Shown here: piece by piece, positions 45,270-53,445 of the stretch | Layout of the letters: each line of letters begins with the position of its first letter | Position numbering within the stretch: the stretch's first letter is position 1 | Assembly (NCBI RefSeq): GCF_006716265.1 | Contig: NZ_VFOS01000004.1 | Location: 62,001-126,000, forward strand | Length of the DNA stretch: 64,000 bases | Direction of reading: 5' to 3' | DNA from: Rarobacter faecitabidus | GTDB lineage: Bacteria; Actinomycetota; Actinomycetes; Actinomycetales; Cellulomonadaceae | Notes under the pieces: model-generated | The model's input: only the letters and a program-made list of their open reading frames with translations | Told to the model about the DNA's origin: nothing | The model's database searches: none | Position numbers and translations under genes: made by a program

Positions 45270-45809
45270 TCAGTCTGTGTCTCCGTCCCCGGACAGTGCT
45301 GGCGCGCCCATGTCTTCGGTCCATACTGCCGTGGCGCCGCTGTGACCGATGAGGATGGCTTGCACGGTGGTTCCTGTCGACACCACGAGAGCCAGCAGAA
45401 TCAGCATGATTGGTACCCACCGCGAACCAGGACGCGCCGCGACCGGCAATTCCGACTCTCTGGACGCTGCGATTCGTGCGCGCTTCTCGCGGATGTTCCA
45501 CCACAGCAGCGCGCCCGCTACGACGACGAGACCGATGACCCAGGGTAAGAGTCCGTCGGCCAGGGTGGCGTGAGTTTCGATGAGATCGTTCTCACCGACA
45601 CGGGCCTCGAGTCGCTCGCCCGATTGTGTTGAGAGGGGAACGAGAACGAGCGCGACCAGTGAGGCGCCGAGCGGCAGATATCCCGCCCACCGACGGCATC
45701 GGGGCCAGACTGCCGTCAAGACGACGAGGACCGCCGCCAGCGGAACGATCACCTCTGTCGCGTGCACGATGAACGGATGCAGGGGGAGCCCAAAGAATGT
45801 GTCGAACAT
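45270..45809 (-). CDS. DUF2231 membrane protein
   Basis: 179 residues, four predicted membrane helices. N-terminal GLPLHPFIVHATEVIVPLAA is the DUF2231 signature (paired His near the membrane face), and a late IGHSGATAVW repeats the His motif. His-bearing helices in this family suggest haem or metal handling; function unproven. Start 45809 is 17 bp from the proposed response-regulator site, so the mRNA is probably nearly leaderless. Confidence 0.82.
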   Translation of the reverse strand: MFDTFFGLPLHPFIVHATEVIVPLAAVLVVLTAVWPRCRRWAGYLPLGASLVALVLVPLSTQSGERLEARVGENDLIETHATLADGLLPWVIGLVVVAGALLWWNIREKRARIAASRESELPVAARPGSRWVPIMLILLALVVSTGTTVQAILIGHSGATAVWTEDMGAPALSGDGDTD

Positions 45810-45826
45810 GGTTCAAGGTTAGGCAG

Positions 45827-45843
45827 GAATTCTTCCAGGATTC
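45827..45843 (-). promoter_or_regulatory. Direct-repeat operator before DUF2231 gene
   Basis: Read leftward: GAATCC-TGGAA-GAATTC, an 11-bp-spaced direct repeat, followed five bases later by TAACCT. It matches the site at 46721-46737 at 16 of 17 positions, in the same orientation relative to the gene. Confidence 0.65.
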
Positions 45844-45912
45844 TTTGAAGCGGCCATGAGCCGCGGAAGGGGCTTATTTGTCACGCCCCGTTCGCACCAC
45901 ATGGCCGAAAGG

Positions 45913-46647
45913 TCAGACGACGCCGGATGCTCCTAGGAGCACCCCCACCCCGTAGGTCGCCGCGAGTGCCAGCGCTCCGCCGATGACGACTCGCAGCGTG
46001 GCCCGCAGCCGTGAGCTGCCGCCGATCGTTGCCGACAGCGTGCCGGTGACCGCGAGAGCCATGAGAACGGCGACGAAGGTAACGGGGATGCGCCAGTCCG
46101 CTGGGGGAAGCAGGATGGCGAGCATTGGCAGGATTGCCCCGATGGTGAAAGCCGCCGCCGACGACGCCGCCGCATGCCAGGGGCTCACGACATCGTCTTG
46201 ATCGATGTTGAGTTCGATCGAGAGGTGCGCCGCTAGGGCGTCGTGCTCGGTGAGCTCAATGGCCACCTGGGTAGCGGTGCTCTCGCTCAGGCCCTTGGCT
46301 CGGTACAGGGCGGTGAGTTCGTCGAGCTCCTCGGCGGGCATGTCGCGCAGTTCGGCGCGCTCTTTCGCGATGAGGGCCTTCTCGCTGTCGCTCTGGCTGC
46401 TGACTGACACATACTCCCCGAGCGCCATCGAGATCGCGCCGCCGACCAGGCCCGCCACGCCCGCGGTGAGGATGGGACCAGTCGAGCTCGTGGCTCCGGC
46501 GACGCCCACGACGATCGCCGCCACCGAGACGATGCCGTCGTTGGCCCCCAGTACGCCGGCGCGCAGCCAGTTGAGGCGCTGCGCGATGCCTCCCCGGTGG
46601 GGTTCGTTGGCGTGTAGCGGGGGTGCGGTGTATCCATCGGTCGACAT
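45913..46647 (-). CDS. VIT1/CCC1-family iron/manganese transporter
   Basis: 244 residues from MSTDGYTAPPLHANEPHRGG. Membrane helix 1 carries the family motif LRAGVLGANDGIVSVAAIVV, followed by GGAISMALGEYVSVSSQSDS; a cytoplasmic helical segment (LTALYRAKGLSESTATQVAI) links to a three-helix C-terminal bundle. Family members move Fe2+/Mn2+ out of the cytosol. Divergent from the flavin operon, sharing its 139-bp promoter region. Confidence 0.92.
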   Translation of the reverse strand: MSTDGYTAPPLHANEPHRGGIAQRLNWLRAGVLGANDGIVSVAAIVVGVAGATSSTGPILTAGVAGLVGGAISMALGEYVSVSSQSDSEKALIAKERAELRDMPAEELDELTALYRAKGLSESTATQVAIELTEHDALAAHLSIELNIDQDDVVSPWHAAASSAAAFTIGAILPMLAILLPPADWRIPVTFVAVLMALAVTGTLSATIGGSSRLRATLRVVIGGALALAATYGVGVLLGASGVV

Positions 46648-46720
46648 GCGCTCATTCAAGCACCGATGTCCCGGCACTTCAACGTTGGTGAGGCTAAGCG
46701 ACCCGGGGAATTTCGGCTAA

Positions 46721-46737
46721 GAATTCTGGAAGAATTC
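46721..46737 (+). promoter_or_regulatory. Direct-repeat operator before the flavin electron-transfer operon
   Basis: GAATTCTGGAAGAATTC: two GAATTC words 11 bp apart, with a weaker GAATTT 13 bp further upstream (46708). The spacing suits an OmpR-type dimer. Located 50 bp before the operon's ATG, and also in the VIT1 promoter region. Confidence 0.65.
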
Positions 46738-46786
46738 GGGACGATTGTAGGGAGGGTAGAAGACACTCACCCGAATCGAGAACACG

Positions 46787-48211
46787 ATGACTCTCAGAAC
46801 TGCACCCACCGTCCCTGTGCGGACCCGCCGCATGGTCGACCCGGTCGACCGTACCCGGCGCATCCGGGGCCGACGTCGGAGGCGCACGGCCGACGCGATG
46901 ATCGCCCTCGTCTGGGCATCGGTCGCCGCCGCCATGACCTTGTGGCTCGCCTACGGCGGTCTGAACACCGTCAGCGGCCTCGCTACCGCACTGACCGCCG
47001 CGGGCATCGTGACCGGCCTGGTCGGCACTGACCTCATCCTGGTGATGCTCGTGCTCGCCGCTCGCATCCCGGCGGTCGACCGGGTGGTCGGGCAGGACAC
47101 GGCGATGGCGTTCCATCGGCAGCTCGGTAAGCCCGCGCTGTATCTGATCCTTGCCCACGGTGCGCTGCTCACCGTCGGCTACGCGATGGCCGACGGGTCG
47201 AACGTCGTCACCGAGACCATCAGCCTGTTCCAGGGCCCAGATATGGCGCTCGCCTACCTCGGGCTGGGCCTGCTCATCGCCGTCGTGGTCACCTCGGTCG
47301 TCGCGGTGCGGCGGCGCTTCGCATACGAGGCCTGGCACCTCATCCACCTGCTGAGCTACGCGGCCGTGCTCGTGGCGCTGCCGCATCAGCTGAGCGCAGG
47401 CGGTGTGCTCGCCGACGGCACCGTGCAGCGGGTCTACTGGATTGCGCTGTACGTGCTCGCCTTCGGCGCCATTGCCGTGTTCCGTTTCGCGGTGCCCGCG
47501 CTGCGCAGCGCCCGACATGGTATCCGGGTCGCTGGCGTCGAGCAGGTCGCCCCCGGGGTCGTCTCGATCCACCTCGCCGGGCGGGACCTCGACCGCCTGC
47601 AGACCGCGGGCGGGCAGTACGCGATCTGGCGGTTCTGGACCGGCGCCACCTGGTGGCATGCCCATCCGATCTCCTTCTCGGCGGTTCCTACGGCGTCGTC
47701 GGCGCGCCTGACGGTGCGCGACCTCGGCACCGGCAGTGCGGCGATCTCCCGTGTGCGCCCCGGCACCCGGGTGTCGATCGAGGGCCCCTACGGCGTGTTC
47801 ACCGAGGCGCACCGGGTGGCCCCGAAGCTGGCCGTGGTCGCGGCGGGTATCGGCATCACGCCGATCCGCTCGATGCTCGAGCACTCGACGCTACGCCCCG
47901 GCGAGGCCACCGTGCTGCTGCGCGGCAGCGATCCCTCGCAGAGCTACCTGTGGGACGAGGTCGGCGCCCTCCGCAGCATGCGCGGCAATGCGGTCTTCTC
48001 GATGATGGGCCCGCGACCGCAGGGGCTCGCCACCTGGATGTCGGTCGAGGCACTTGCCCACGGTGTCACGATCGGCACGGTTTTCCCCGATCTGCTGAAC
48101 TCCGATTTCTACGTGTGCGGGCCGCAGTCGTGGATCGATCTGGTGATCCGCGACGCCCGGGCGGCCGGTCTGCCCGAGGACCAGATCCACGTCGAGAGGT
48201 TCGACTGGTGA
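46787..48211 (+). CDS. Ferric-reductase-like transmembrane flavoprotein
   Basis: 474 residues. Basic N-terminus, then about six helices with haem-type His pairs (AFHRQLGKPALYLILAHGA and EAWHLIHLLSYAAVLVALPH). C-terminal ferredoxin-reductase half: FAD site HAHPISFSAVP, NAD(P) sites VAAGIGITPIRSML and FYVCGPQSWIDLVI. It would pass electrons from cytoplasmic NAD(P)H through haem to the outside. Overlaps the FMN-binding gene by four bases (GTGA), indicating that the latter is the acceptor. Confidence 0.9.
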   Translation: MTLRTAPTVPVRTRRMVDPVDRTRRIRGRRRRRTADAMIALVWASVAAAMTLWLAYGGLNTVSGLATALTAAGIVTGLVGTDLILVMLVLAARIPAVDRVVGQDTAMAFHRQLGKPALYLILAHGALLTVGYAMADGSNVVTETISLFQGPDMALAYLGLGLLIAVVVTSVVAVRRRFAYEAWHLIHLLSYAAVLVALPHQLSAGGVLADGTVQRVYWIALYVLAFGAIAVFRFAVPALRSARHGIRVAGVEQVAPGVVSIHLAGRDLDRLQTAGGQYAIWRFWTGATWWHAHPISFSAVPTASSARLTVRDLGTGSAAISRVRPGTRVSIEGPYGVFTEAHRVAPKLAVVAAGIGITPIRSMLEHSTLRPGEATVLLRGSDPSQSYLWDEVGALRSMRGNAVFSMMGPRPQGLATWMSVEALAHGVTIGTVFPDLLNSDFYVCGPQSWIDLVIRDARAAGLPEDQIHVERFDW

Positions 48212-48714
48212 GGGCGCGCGCACTGGCCCTCAGCATCTTGTCGTCGGTGGCCGTGCTGACCGTGGGGTGGCAGCTCGGCACGCAGGGCCAGACCCCGACT
48301 GTTCCGGATGCGACAGCCACCACCACGACCACGGCTCCCAACGGCGGGTCGATGTCCTCCGCAGCGGCCGCCCCGGCGCCCACTCCGACCGCCGCCGGCA
48401 GCAGCGCGAGTGCCACAGCCCCGGCGTCGGACAGCGCTTCGGGCACATTCACCGGTACCTCCGTGCAGACCCGCTTCGGCCCGGTGCAGGTGCAGATCAC
48501 CGTCGCGAACGGCAGCATCACCGATGTCACCGCGCTGCAGCTCACCGACAAGGATCAGCGCTCGGTGTCGATCAGCAACCGGGCCGCGCCGGTACTGCGC
48601 CAAGAGGTTCTGGCGGCGCAGTCGGCGAACGTGCAGGGCGTCTCGGGTGCCACCTACACCAGCGACGGGTACCTCAGCTCGCTCCAGTCGGCGCTCGACC
48701 AGGCCGGGCTCTGA
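48208..48714 (+). CDS. Exported FMN-binding (flavinylated) electron carrier
   Basis: 168 residues. N-terminal helix (ALALSILSSVAVLTVGWQLG) acts as signal or membrane anchor, a Ser/Ala/Pro/Thr-rich linker (~30-80) follows, then a single FMN-binding domain ending SGATYTSDGY; by family rule Thr151 takes FMN through a phosphoester bond. The enzyme that does this, ApbE, is the next gene. Probable role: extracytosolic shuttle between the reductase and a terminal acceptor. Confidence 0.92.
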   Translation: MRARALALSILSSVAVLTVGWQLGTQGQTPTVPDATATTTTTAPNGGSMSSAAAAPAPTPTAAGSSASATAPASDSASGTFTGTSVQTRFGPVQVQITVANGSITDVTALQLTDKDQRSVSISNRAAPVLRQEVLAAQSANVQGVSGATYTSDGYLSSLQSALDQAGL

Positions 48715-48716
48715 CC

Positions 48717-49475
48717 ATGGGCGTGCACGTGTTCGACACCATGGGCACCATGGTGAGTCTGCGCTTCGCCGGCTCCACCGCCCCCGCATCCGTTCTCGAC
48801 GAGGTCGAAGAGGCGTTCCGAGTCTTCGACGAGCGGTTCAGTTTGTATCGGCCCGACTCCGAGATCAGCAGGATGGCTCGCGGGGAGCTGCCGCTGACCC
48901 GGGCTAGTGCGGAGCTTCGCGAGGCCTATGCCGACGCCTTCGACTGGTCACGGAGCACCGGCGGCACCTTCACACCCCACCGCCCCGACGGCGTGATCGA
49001 CCTCTCGGGCACCGTCAAGGCCAAGGCGATGGAGGCGGCGGCGCGGGTGCTCGAGTCGTCCGGCGAAACCGACTGGATGCTCGTGGCCGGCGGGGACATC
49101 CTCACCCGGGGCGATCTCGGCGGCCCGCCGTGGCGCGCCGGCATCGTCGACCCGGACGACCGGGGCGCGCTGCTCTGCGCTGTCGAGCTCGTCGGCCGAC
49201 ACACTGCCCTGGCCACCTCGGGCACCGCCGAGCGGGGCGAGCACATCTGGCGCACCGGTGACCCCCGTTCGCCGCAACGCTACCGCCAGGTGACCGTGCT
49301 GGCCGACGACATCGTCACCGCGGATGTACTCGCCACCGCCCTCGTCGCGGGCGGGCCCGACCGCTGCCCGGAGTTGATCGACCGCTTCGACATCGAGGCG
49401 ATCACCGTCGACTACGCGGGGCACCTCACCGCGACACCAGGGCTGCAGAGCGCCCGGGGGCTCACGCCGATATGA
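48717..49475 (+). CDS. apbE: FAD:protein FMN transferase
   Basis: 252 residues starting MGVHVFDTMGTMVSLRF, two bases after the carrier's stop. ApbE motifs: FDERFSLYRPDSEISRMARG, GVIDLSGTVKAKAMEAAARV (the GxVKG-like site is SGTVKAKA), DWMLVAGGDILTRG, and ALATSGTAER. No signal peptide is visible, yet ApbE usually works outside the membrane; export or cytoplasmic action before secretion remains open. Modifies the preceding carrier. Confidence 0.93.
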   Translation: MGVHVFDTMGTMVSLRFAGSTAPASVLDEVEEAFRVFDERFSLYRPDSEISRMARGELPLTRASAELREAYADAFDWSRSTGGTFTPHRPDGVIDLSGTVKAKAMEAAARVLESSGETDWMLVAGGDILTRGDLGGPPWRAGIVDPDDRGALLCAVELVGRHTALATSGTAERGEHIWRTGDPRSPQRYRQVTVLADDIVTADVLATALVAGGPDRCPELIDRFDIEAITVDYAGHLTATPGLQSARGLTPI

Positions 49476-49510
49476 GCCTCGCCGCCCCCTGTTTCCCCTA
49501 TACTTCGAGT

Positions 49511-50179
49511 ATGTCGCAGCGCGCACGCATTCTGCTCGTCGAAGACGACGCGCGCCTGGCACAGATGCTCGAGCAGCTGCTCGCAGCCGAGGGCTACGAC
49601 ACCGTGCTCGCCCGAGACGGCCAACGTGCCCTGCACGAAGGCCTGACGCACGAGTTCGACGCCCTCGTGCTCGACCGGGGGCTGCCGGTGTTGGAGGGGC
49701 TGGACGTGCTGTCCCGTCTCCGGGGCCGCGGCATCCTGACCCCAGCCCTCGTGCTCTCGGCGCTCGGCAACCCGGCCGACCGCGTAGAGGGCCTCGATCG
49801 GGGCGCGGAGGACTACCTCGCCAAACCCTTCGACATCGACGAGCTGCTCGCCCGCATCCGCGCCCTACTCCGCCGACACAGCAGCACAGTGCCGGTGCTG
49901 GCACTAGTGAGCGGGTCGCTCGATACGGCGAGTCGTACCGTGACGACGGGAGAGGGCGAGAACGTGACCCTCTCCGAGCGCGAGTCGCAGCTGCTCGAAC
50001 GGCTCGCCCGCCGGCCGAATCAGGTGTTCGAACGGAACGGCCTGCTCGCCAGCGTTTTCCCCGATGCCGACGACCCCGGCGTGGTCGACACCTACGTGCA
50101 CTACCTGCGAAAGAAGCTCGGCCGCGACAGCGTCAAGACGGTTCGCGGTATCGGGTACCGGCTCGGACCGCTGCCGTGA
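49511..50179 (+). CDS. OmpR-family response regulator
   Basis: 222 residues. Receiver with acidic pair VEDD, phospho-acceptor Asp55 in LVLDRGLPVLEG, Thr/Ser switch region ALVLSALG and Lys in YLAKPFD. C-terminal winged HTH: TLSERESQLLERLARRPNQV and VDTYVHYLRKKLGRDSVKTV. 35 bp behind apbE, so in the same transcript; likely binds the GAATTC direct repeats in front of this operon and the DUF2231 gene. Confidence 0.93.
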   Translation: MSQRARILLVEDDARLAQMLEQLLAAEGYDTVLARDGQRALHEGLTHEFDALVLDRGLPVLEGLDVLSRLRGRGILTPALVLSALGNPADRVEGLDRGAEDYLAKPFDIDELLARIRALLRRHSSTVPVLALVSGSLDTASRTVTTGEGENVTLSERESQLLERLARRPNQVFERNGLLASVFPDADDPGVVDTYVHYLRKKLGRDSVKTVRGIGYRLGPLP

Positions 50180-51429
50180 GAGCGCTGCGCACGGGCGACG
50201 ACCTGAGAGGCGCGTCGCTGCGGCTCACCGCACAATTCACCGCCCTCCTGTTATTCATCCTGGCGATCGTCGGCACGCTCGTCTATCTGATCGTCAGCAC
50301 GAGCGTGACCGAATCGAACCAGCGGGCACTTGTCGCGGCCACCCGGCTCGACTCGCCCCAGGATGCGCCGAGCGGCACCTACCTCTCCCTGGTCGACGGG
50401 CGCACCGGCGACCAACTCATCTCCTCCGACGACCTACCCGAGGGATTGCTCGACACCACGGCCCTCCAGTCGGTAGCGGCCGGCGGCGCGGACGTGCAGG
50501 AGCAGCGCACCGTGGACGGGCGCGACTACCTCCTCCTCACCACCTCCGCCACCGGGGACCGCAGCCACGACCGATTCGTGCAGGTCGCGCTCGACCTGCA
50601 CGAGAGCTCCGAAGAACTGGGCAGGCTCGCGACCGCGCTGATCGCCGGCGGACTCGTCGCGGCCGTGCTCGCCTTCGCCACCGCCTACCTGATGGCCCGC
50701 CGCGCCATCCGCCCCCTGGCCGAGGCGCTCGCCCTACAGCGCCGCTTCGTCGCCGACGCCAGCCACGAACTCCGCACACCACTGACCCTGCTGACCACCC
50801 GGGCGCAAATTCTGAAACGCCGAGGCGGCAATGACCTCCCCGCAGACGTCACCACCTCCGTCGATGAAATCGTCACCGATACCCGGACGCTCACCGAGAT
50901 CCTCGAAGACCTCCTGATCGCCGCCGACCCGCGAACCGTGGTCGAGCCGACCCCGGTTGACCTCAGGGCTGTCGCGGACAATGCGGTCGGGCTTCTCCGT
51001 GACGACGCAGGTCGGCGCGGCATCTCCCTCGCCCGCGCGGGCGACCCGGAACCGATCATCATCCCCGGGTCGCGTGCCGCTCTGCTGCGCCTGGTGATCG
51101 CCCTGTCGACCAACGCGCTCGACCACGCCCGCACCGCGGTGACGGTCACCGTCTCGGCGTCGAACGGGAACGCAATCGTACGCGTGACGGACGACGGTCC
51201 GGGATTCTCACCCGAGGTCGCGTCCACAGCCTTCGACCGCTTCGTCAGCAGCCGGAACGTCGACAGCACCACACGCCACTACGGACTCGGATTGGCAATA
51301 GTCGCGGAAATCGTCCAGCGCCACCGCGGTACCGTCACTATCGAACAACCGACCACCGGCGCATCCGTAACGTGCATATTCCCGCTCGCACCGGCAAAGC
51401 TGCACTCCGCTATCCGGCAAGGAGAGTAA
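50176..51429 (+). CDS. Sensor histidine kinase
   Basis: 417 residues; GTG overlaps the regulator stop. Two membrane helices (LLLFILAIVGTLVYLIVSTS and LATALIAGGLVAAVLAFATA) bracket a ~115-residue outside sensor. Then DHp with DASHELRTPLTLLTTRAQIL and a HATPase domain (ALSTNALDH, VRVTDDGPGFSP, YGLGLAIVAEIVQRHRG). The signal is probably a metal or redox state, by context. Confidence 0.93.
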   Translation: MRALRTGDDLRGASLRLTAQFTALLLFILAIVGTLVYLIVSTSVTESNQRALVAATRLDSPQDAPSGTYLSLVDGRTGDQLISSDDLPEGLLDTTALQSVAAGGADVQEQRTVDGRDYLLLTTSATGDRSHDRFVQVALDLHESSEELGRLATALIAGGLVAAVLAFATAYLMARRAIRPLAEALALQRRFVADASHELRTPLTLLTTRAQILKRRGGNDLPADVTTSVDEIVTDTRTLTEILEDLLIAADPRTVVEPTPVDLRAVADNAVGLLRDDAGRRGISLARAGDPEPIIIPGSRAALLRLVIALSTNALDHARTAVTVTVSASNGNAIVRVTDDGPGFSPEVASTAFDRFVSSRNVDSTTRHYGLGLAIVAEIVQRHRGTVTIEQPTTGASVTCIFPLAPAKLHSAIRQGE

Positions 51430-51508
51430 ATCTGTTCAGACCTCCAGGACCGAAATCGGACCCGAGAACGCATACGGCCGGCATGACGGCCGACCATATT
51501 TCGCGCGG

Positions 51509-51706
51509 CTAAAGCGCAAAACCACCGGGGGCGACCGCCAGCCGACGAACCAGCCGCAGTCTGTCTGAGGCCAGGCGAAGCGCTTCAACGAGCGTGATCG
51601 ACTCGCCCTGCCGACGAGTGAGCCATGCAACAATGCCAATCAATTCAAGCCACAGCAGCGGGATGCCGTCGGCTGCAGTGAGGGCTCTCGACCAAAACGG
51701 ATCCAC
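51509..51706 (-). CDS. Small hypothetical protein downstream of CDF gene
   Basis: 65 residues from GTG 51706, which lies 8 bases past GAGGT and just after the original CDF stop (51712-51714). Contains a hydrophobic stretch GIPLLWLELIGIVAWLT and a basic helix VEALRLASDRLRLVRRLAVA. Not recognised; supported by the ribosome site and operon position. Confidence 0.5.
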   Translation of the reverse strand: MDPFWSRALTAADGIPLLWLELIGIVAWLTRRQGESITLVEALRLASDRLRLVRRLAVAPGGFAL

Positions 51707-51711
51707 AAGGC

Positions 51712-52761
51712 TTACCTCGTGACCTCTGTTGTTGTCGATATGGTCATGTCATCCAGGTTCGGGAGTGTATGCGAGATCCCGTGCCTGATGTCATGCACGA
51801 TCGTTTCGGCGGCTGAGATCGGCATATCAGCGACAGCTACCGTTGCGGCGCCCTGGAGTCGGTGGCCGACCTATCGCAGCTGCAGTGAAGGCACGGCGAG
51901 AACCCCCGGGGTGTGTTCGATCGCGTGCCGCGCTCGCTCGACGAGCTCGGGTTCGATGCCATCCATGAGGCGGCGCCCGATGCTGCGAACGGTTCCCCAG
52001 AGGAGCACGATGATGGCGGCTGAGATGAGCAGTCCGACGATGGGGTCGGCGAGCGGGAATCCGAGCATCACGCCGAATCCGCCGAGGACGACGGCGAGCG
52101 AGGTGAAGCCGTCGATGCGCGCGTGCACGCCGTCTGCGACGAGTGCGGCGGAACCGATCCTCTGGCCGACCCGGATTCGATAGATGGCGACGATTTCGTT
52201 GCCGATGAAGCCGATGAAGCCCGCGGCGATAACCCACCCTAGGTTGTGGAGAGGTTGCGGGTTGAAAAAGCGTTCGATCGATTGATAGGCGGCGACGACC
52301 GCTGACAACGCGACCACGGCGATGATGAACAGGCCTGAAAGGTCCTCCGCCCTTCCAAACCCGTAGGTGTAGTGCTTGGTCGCGGCGCGTCGGCCAAGCA
52401 CGAACGCGACCCACAACGGGACCGCGGTCAGTGCGTCAGAGAAGTTATGGATGGTATCTGCGAGCAAGGCGACCGACCCACTGATGATGACGACGACGAA
52501 CTGCAGCATCGTCGTTCCAAGCAGAACGAACAGACTTATCTTGAGCGCCCGCACGCCCTGAGTGCTGGCCTCGAGGGCATCGTCGATGGAGTCGGCGGCA
52601 TCGTGGCTATGGGGCACGAACAGGCCGTAGAGAAAACCCTTGATGCCGGTCGGATGTGAATGCCCGTGGTCGTGATCGTGGGTGTGCGCGTGGCCGGGAG
52701 ACTCGTGGTGTTCGTGCTGGGTCGGCTCGTCGTGTCCGTGGTGAGTGTGGGGCGTGCTCAC
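51712..52761 (-). pseudogene. CDF-family zinc/cation efflux gene with in-frame amber codon
   Basis: GTG 52761 overlaps the arsR stop. His-rich N-terminus (HTHDHDHGHSH), six helices with metal-site motifs LLADTIHNFSDALTAVPLWV and LVADGVHARIDGFTSLAVVL. Translation stops at TAG (51871-51873) after SLQLR, but the same frame continues VGHRLQGAATVAVADMPISA for 52 more codons to TAA 51712: the missing cytoplasmic dimer domain. In homologues the stop position is a Trp (LRWVGH), so one TGG-to-TAG change explains it. The truncated 296-residue product may keep some transport. Confidence 0.85.
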
Positions 52762-53123
52762 CTCACGGGCTCGGTTCGCGTGTGGTGGTGCCGCGGTGTT
52801 CCACCGAGGGAGTGCTCGGCCTGGAATATCGCGTCCGAGACGAGCTGACTCGCGTGTTCGTTCTCCAACCGGTAGAACACACGCGTCCCTTCTTGCCGGG
52901 TCGCTACGAATCGTCCCAGCCGCAACTTGGCGAGGTGCTGCGAGACCGCGGCAGGCGACTTGTCGACAAAGACAGCAAGGTCATTCACGGAGCGCTCCCC
53001 CTCTCGAAGAGCGAGAATCAGACGCACCCGGGTCGCATCAGCGAGCATCGAAAAGACTTCCACCGCAAGTTCGACGAACTGGCTGCCAGGGTCGCGGCCA
53101 CAAATCACACTATCTGCATGCAT
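52758..53123 (-). CDS. ArsR/SmtB-family repressor, second copy
   Basis: 121 residues from ATG 53123. Very close to the first ArsR (VELAVEVFSMLADATR, AVSQHLAKLRL, TRQEGTRVFYRL). C-terminal helix SQLVSDAIFQAEH and tail PRHHHTRTEP supply metal-ligand candidates. As in copy 1 the start codon lies within the operator and no ribosome site is seen, so the mRNA is probably leaderless. Controls the CDF gene it overlaps. Confidence 0.92.
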   Translation of the reverse strand: MHADSVICGRDPGSQFVELAVEVFSMLADATRVRLILALREGERSVNDLAVFVDKSPAAVSQHLAKLRLGRFVATRQEGTRVFYRLENEHASQLVSDAIFQAEHSLGGTPRHHHTRTEPVR

Positions 53124-53131
53124 ACGCAGAT
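53112..53131. promoter_or_regulatory. ArsR operator of the transposon-borne copy
   Basis: Read leftward: ATCTGCGTATGCATGCAGAT, with 6-bp outer arms. Its first 11 bases are identical to the operator at 36291-36310, so each repressor may bind both sites. Confidence 0.75.
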
Positions 53132-53330
53132 TATTGCACTTACCGGTCTCGAATGCGTAGGCAGGGCAATCGTTTGGGTGAGGCCGCCGCAGCGGATATG
53201 CACAACGTCGCGGCGACCTCGAACCCGACTCAACTACGGAAGTTCGGAGTGCTACTTCTGCATGCGGGCGATTAGCCATGGCCGCCTGAGGGTCGAGAAG
53301 TGTTCGGAAATCCTTGATAGCGCCAAATAG

Positions 53331-53368
53331 CGATCACAGAACGCCGCCACAAAGCGACAACAACCACA
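53331..53368 (-). repeat. Right terminal inverted repeat of the transposon
   Basis: Read leftward begins TGTGGTTGTTGTCGC and continues into GTTCTGTGATCG, matching the left end at 32 of 38 positions. It lies about 200 bp upstream of the second arsR. The 53,124-53,445 gap contains this end and the ancestral flank, and no gene. Confidence 0.88.
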
Positions 53369-53374
53369 GAAAAG
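53369..53374 (+). repeat. Target-site duplication, right copy (GAAAAG)
   Basis: Identical to 42078-42083. Beyond it, TGTTGGA and TCCGACA around 53,407-53,430 form a weak palindrome that may be a further res subsite of the flanking recombinase. Confidence 0.8.
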
Positions 53375-53445
53375 TGCGCCAGCTCCACCGTCCATCGAGT
53401 AGGCCCTGTTGGACGACTCTCTCCGACAAGTGGGGAGTGGGCGGT

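Larger units (their letters stand above)
42084..53368. mobile_element. 11.3-kb TniA/TniB transposon with metal/redox cargo
   Basis: The two ends, read inward, both begin TGTGG and match at 32 of 38 positions (42084-42121 against the complement of 53331-53368), sharing GGCGG and GTTCTGTGATCG. Both ends are flanked by GAAAAG in direct orientation. Inside are a D,D-35-E transposase, an AAA ATPase partner, a serine resolvase with a res-like region, then cargo: DUF2231, VIT1, flavin electron-transfer operon, two-component system, CDF and ArsR. Gene content without TniQ and a 6-bp duplication resemble Tn552 more than Tn5053. Confidence 0.88.

Noticed and set aside
46694-47884. A 396-codon frame opposite the ferric-reductase-like gene
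   Set aside because: Mirror frame; low-complexity translation without domain signals.
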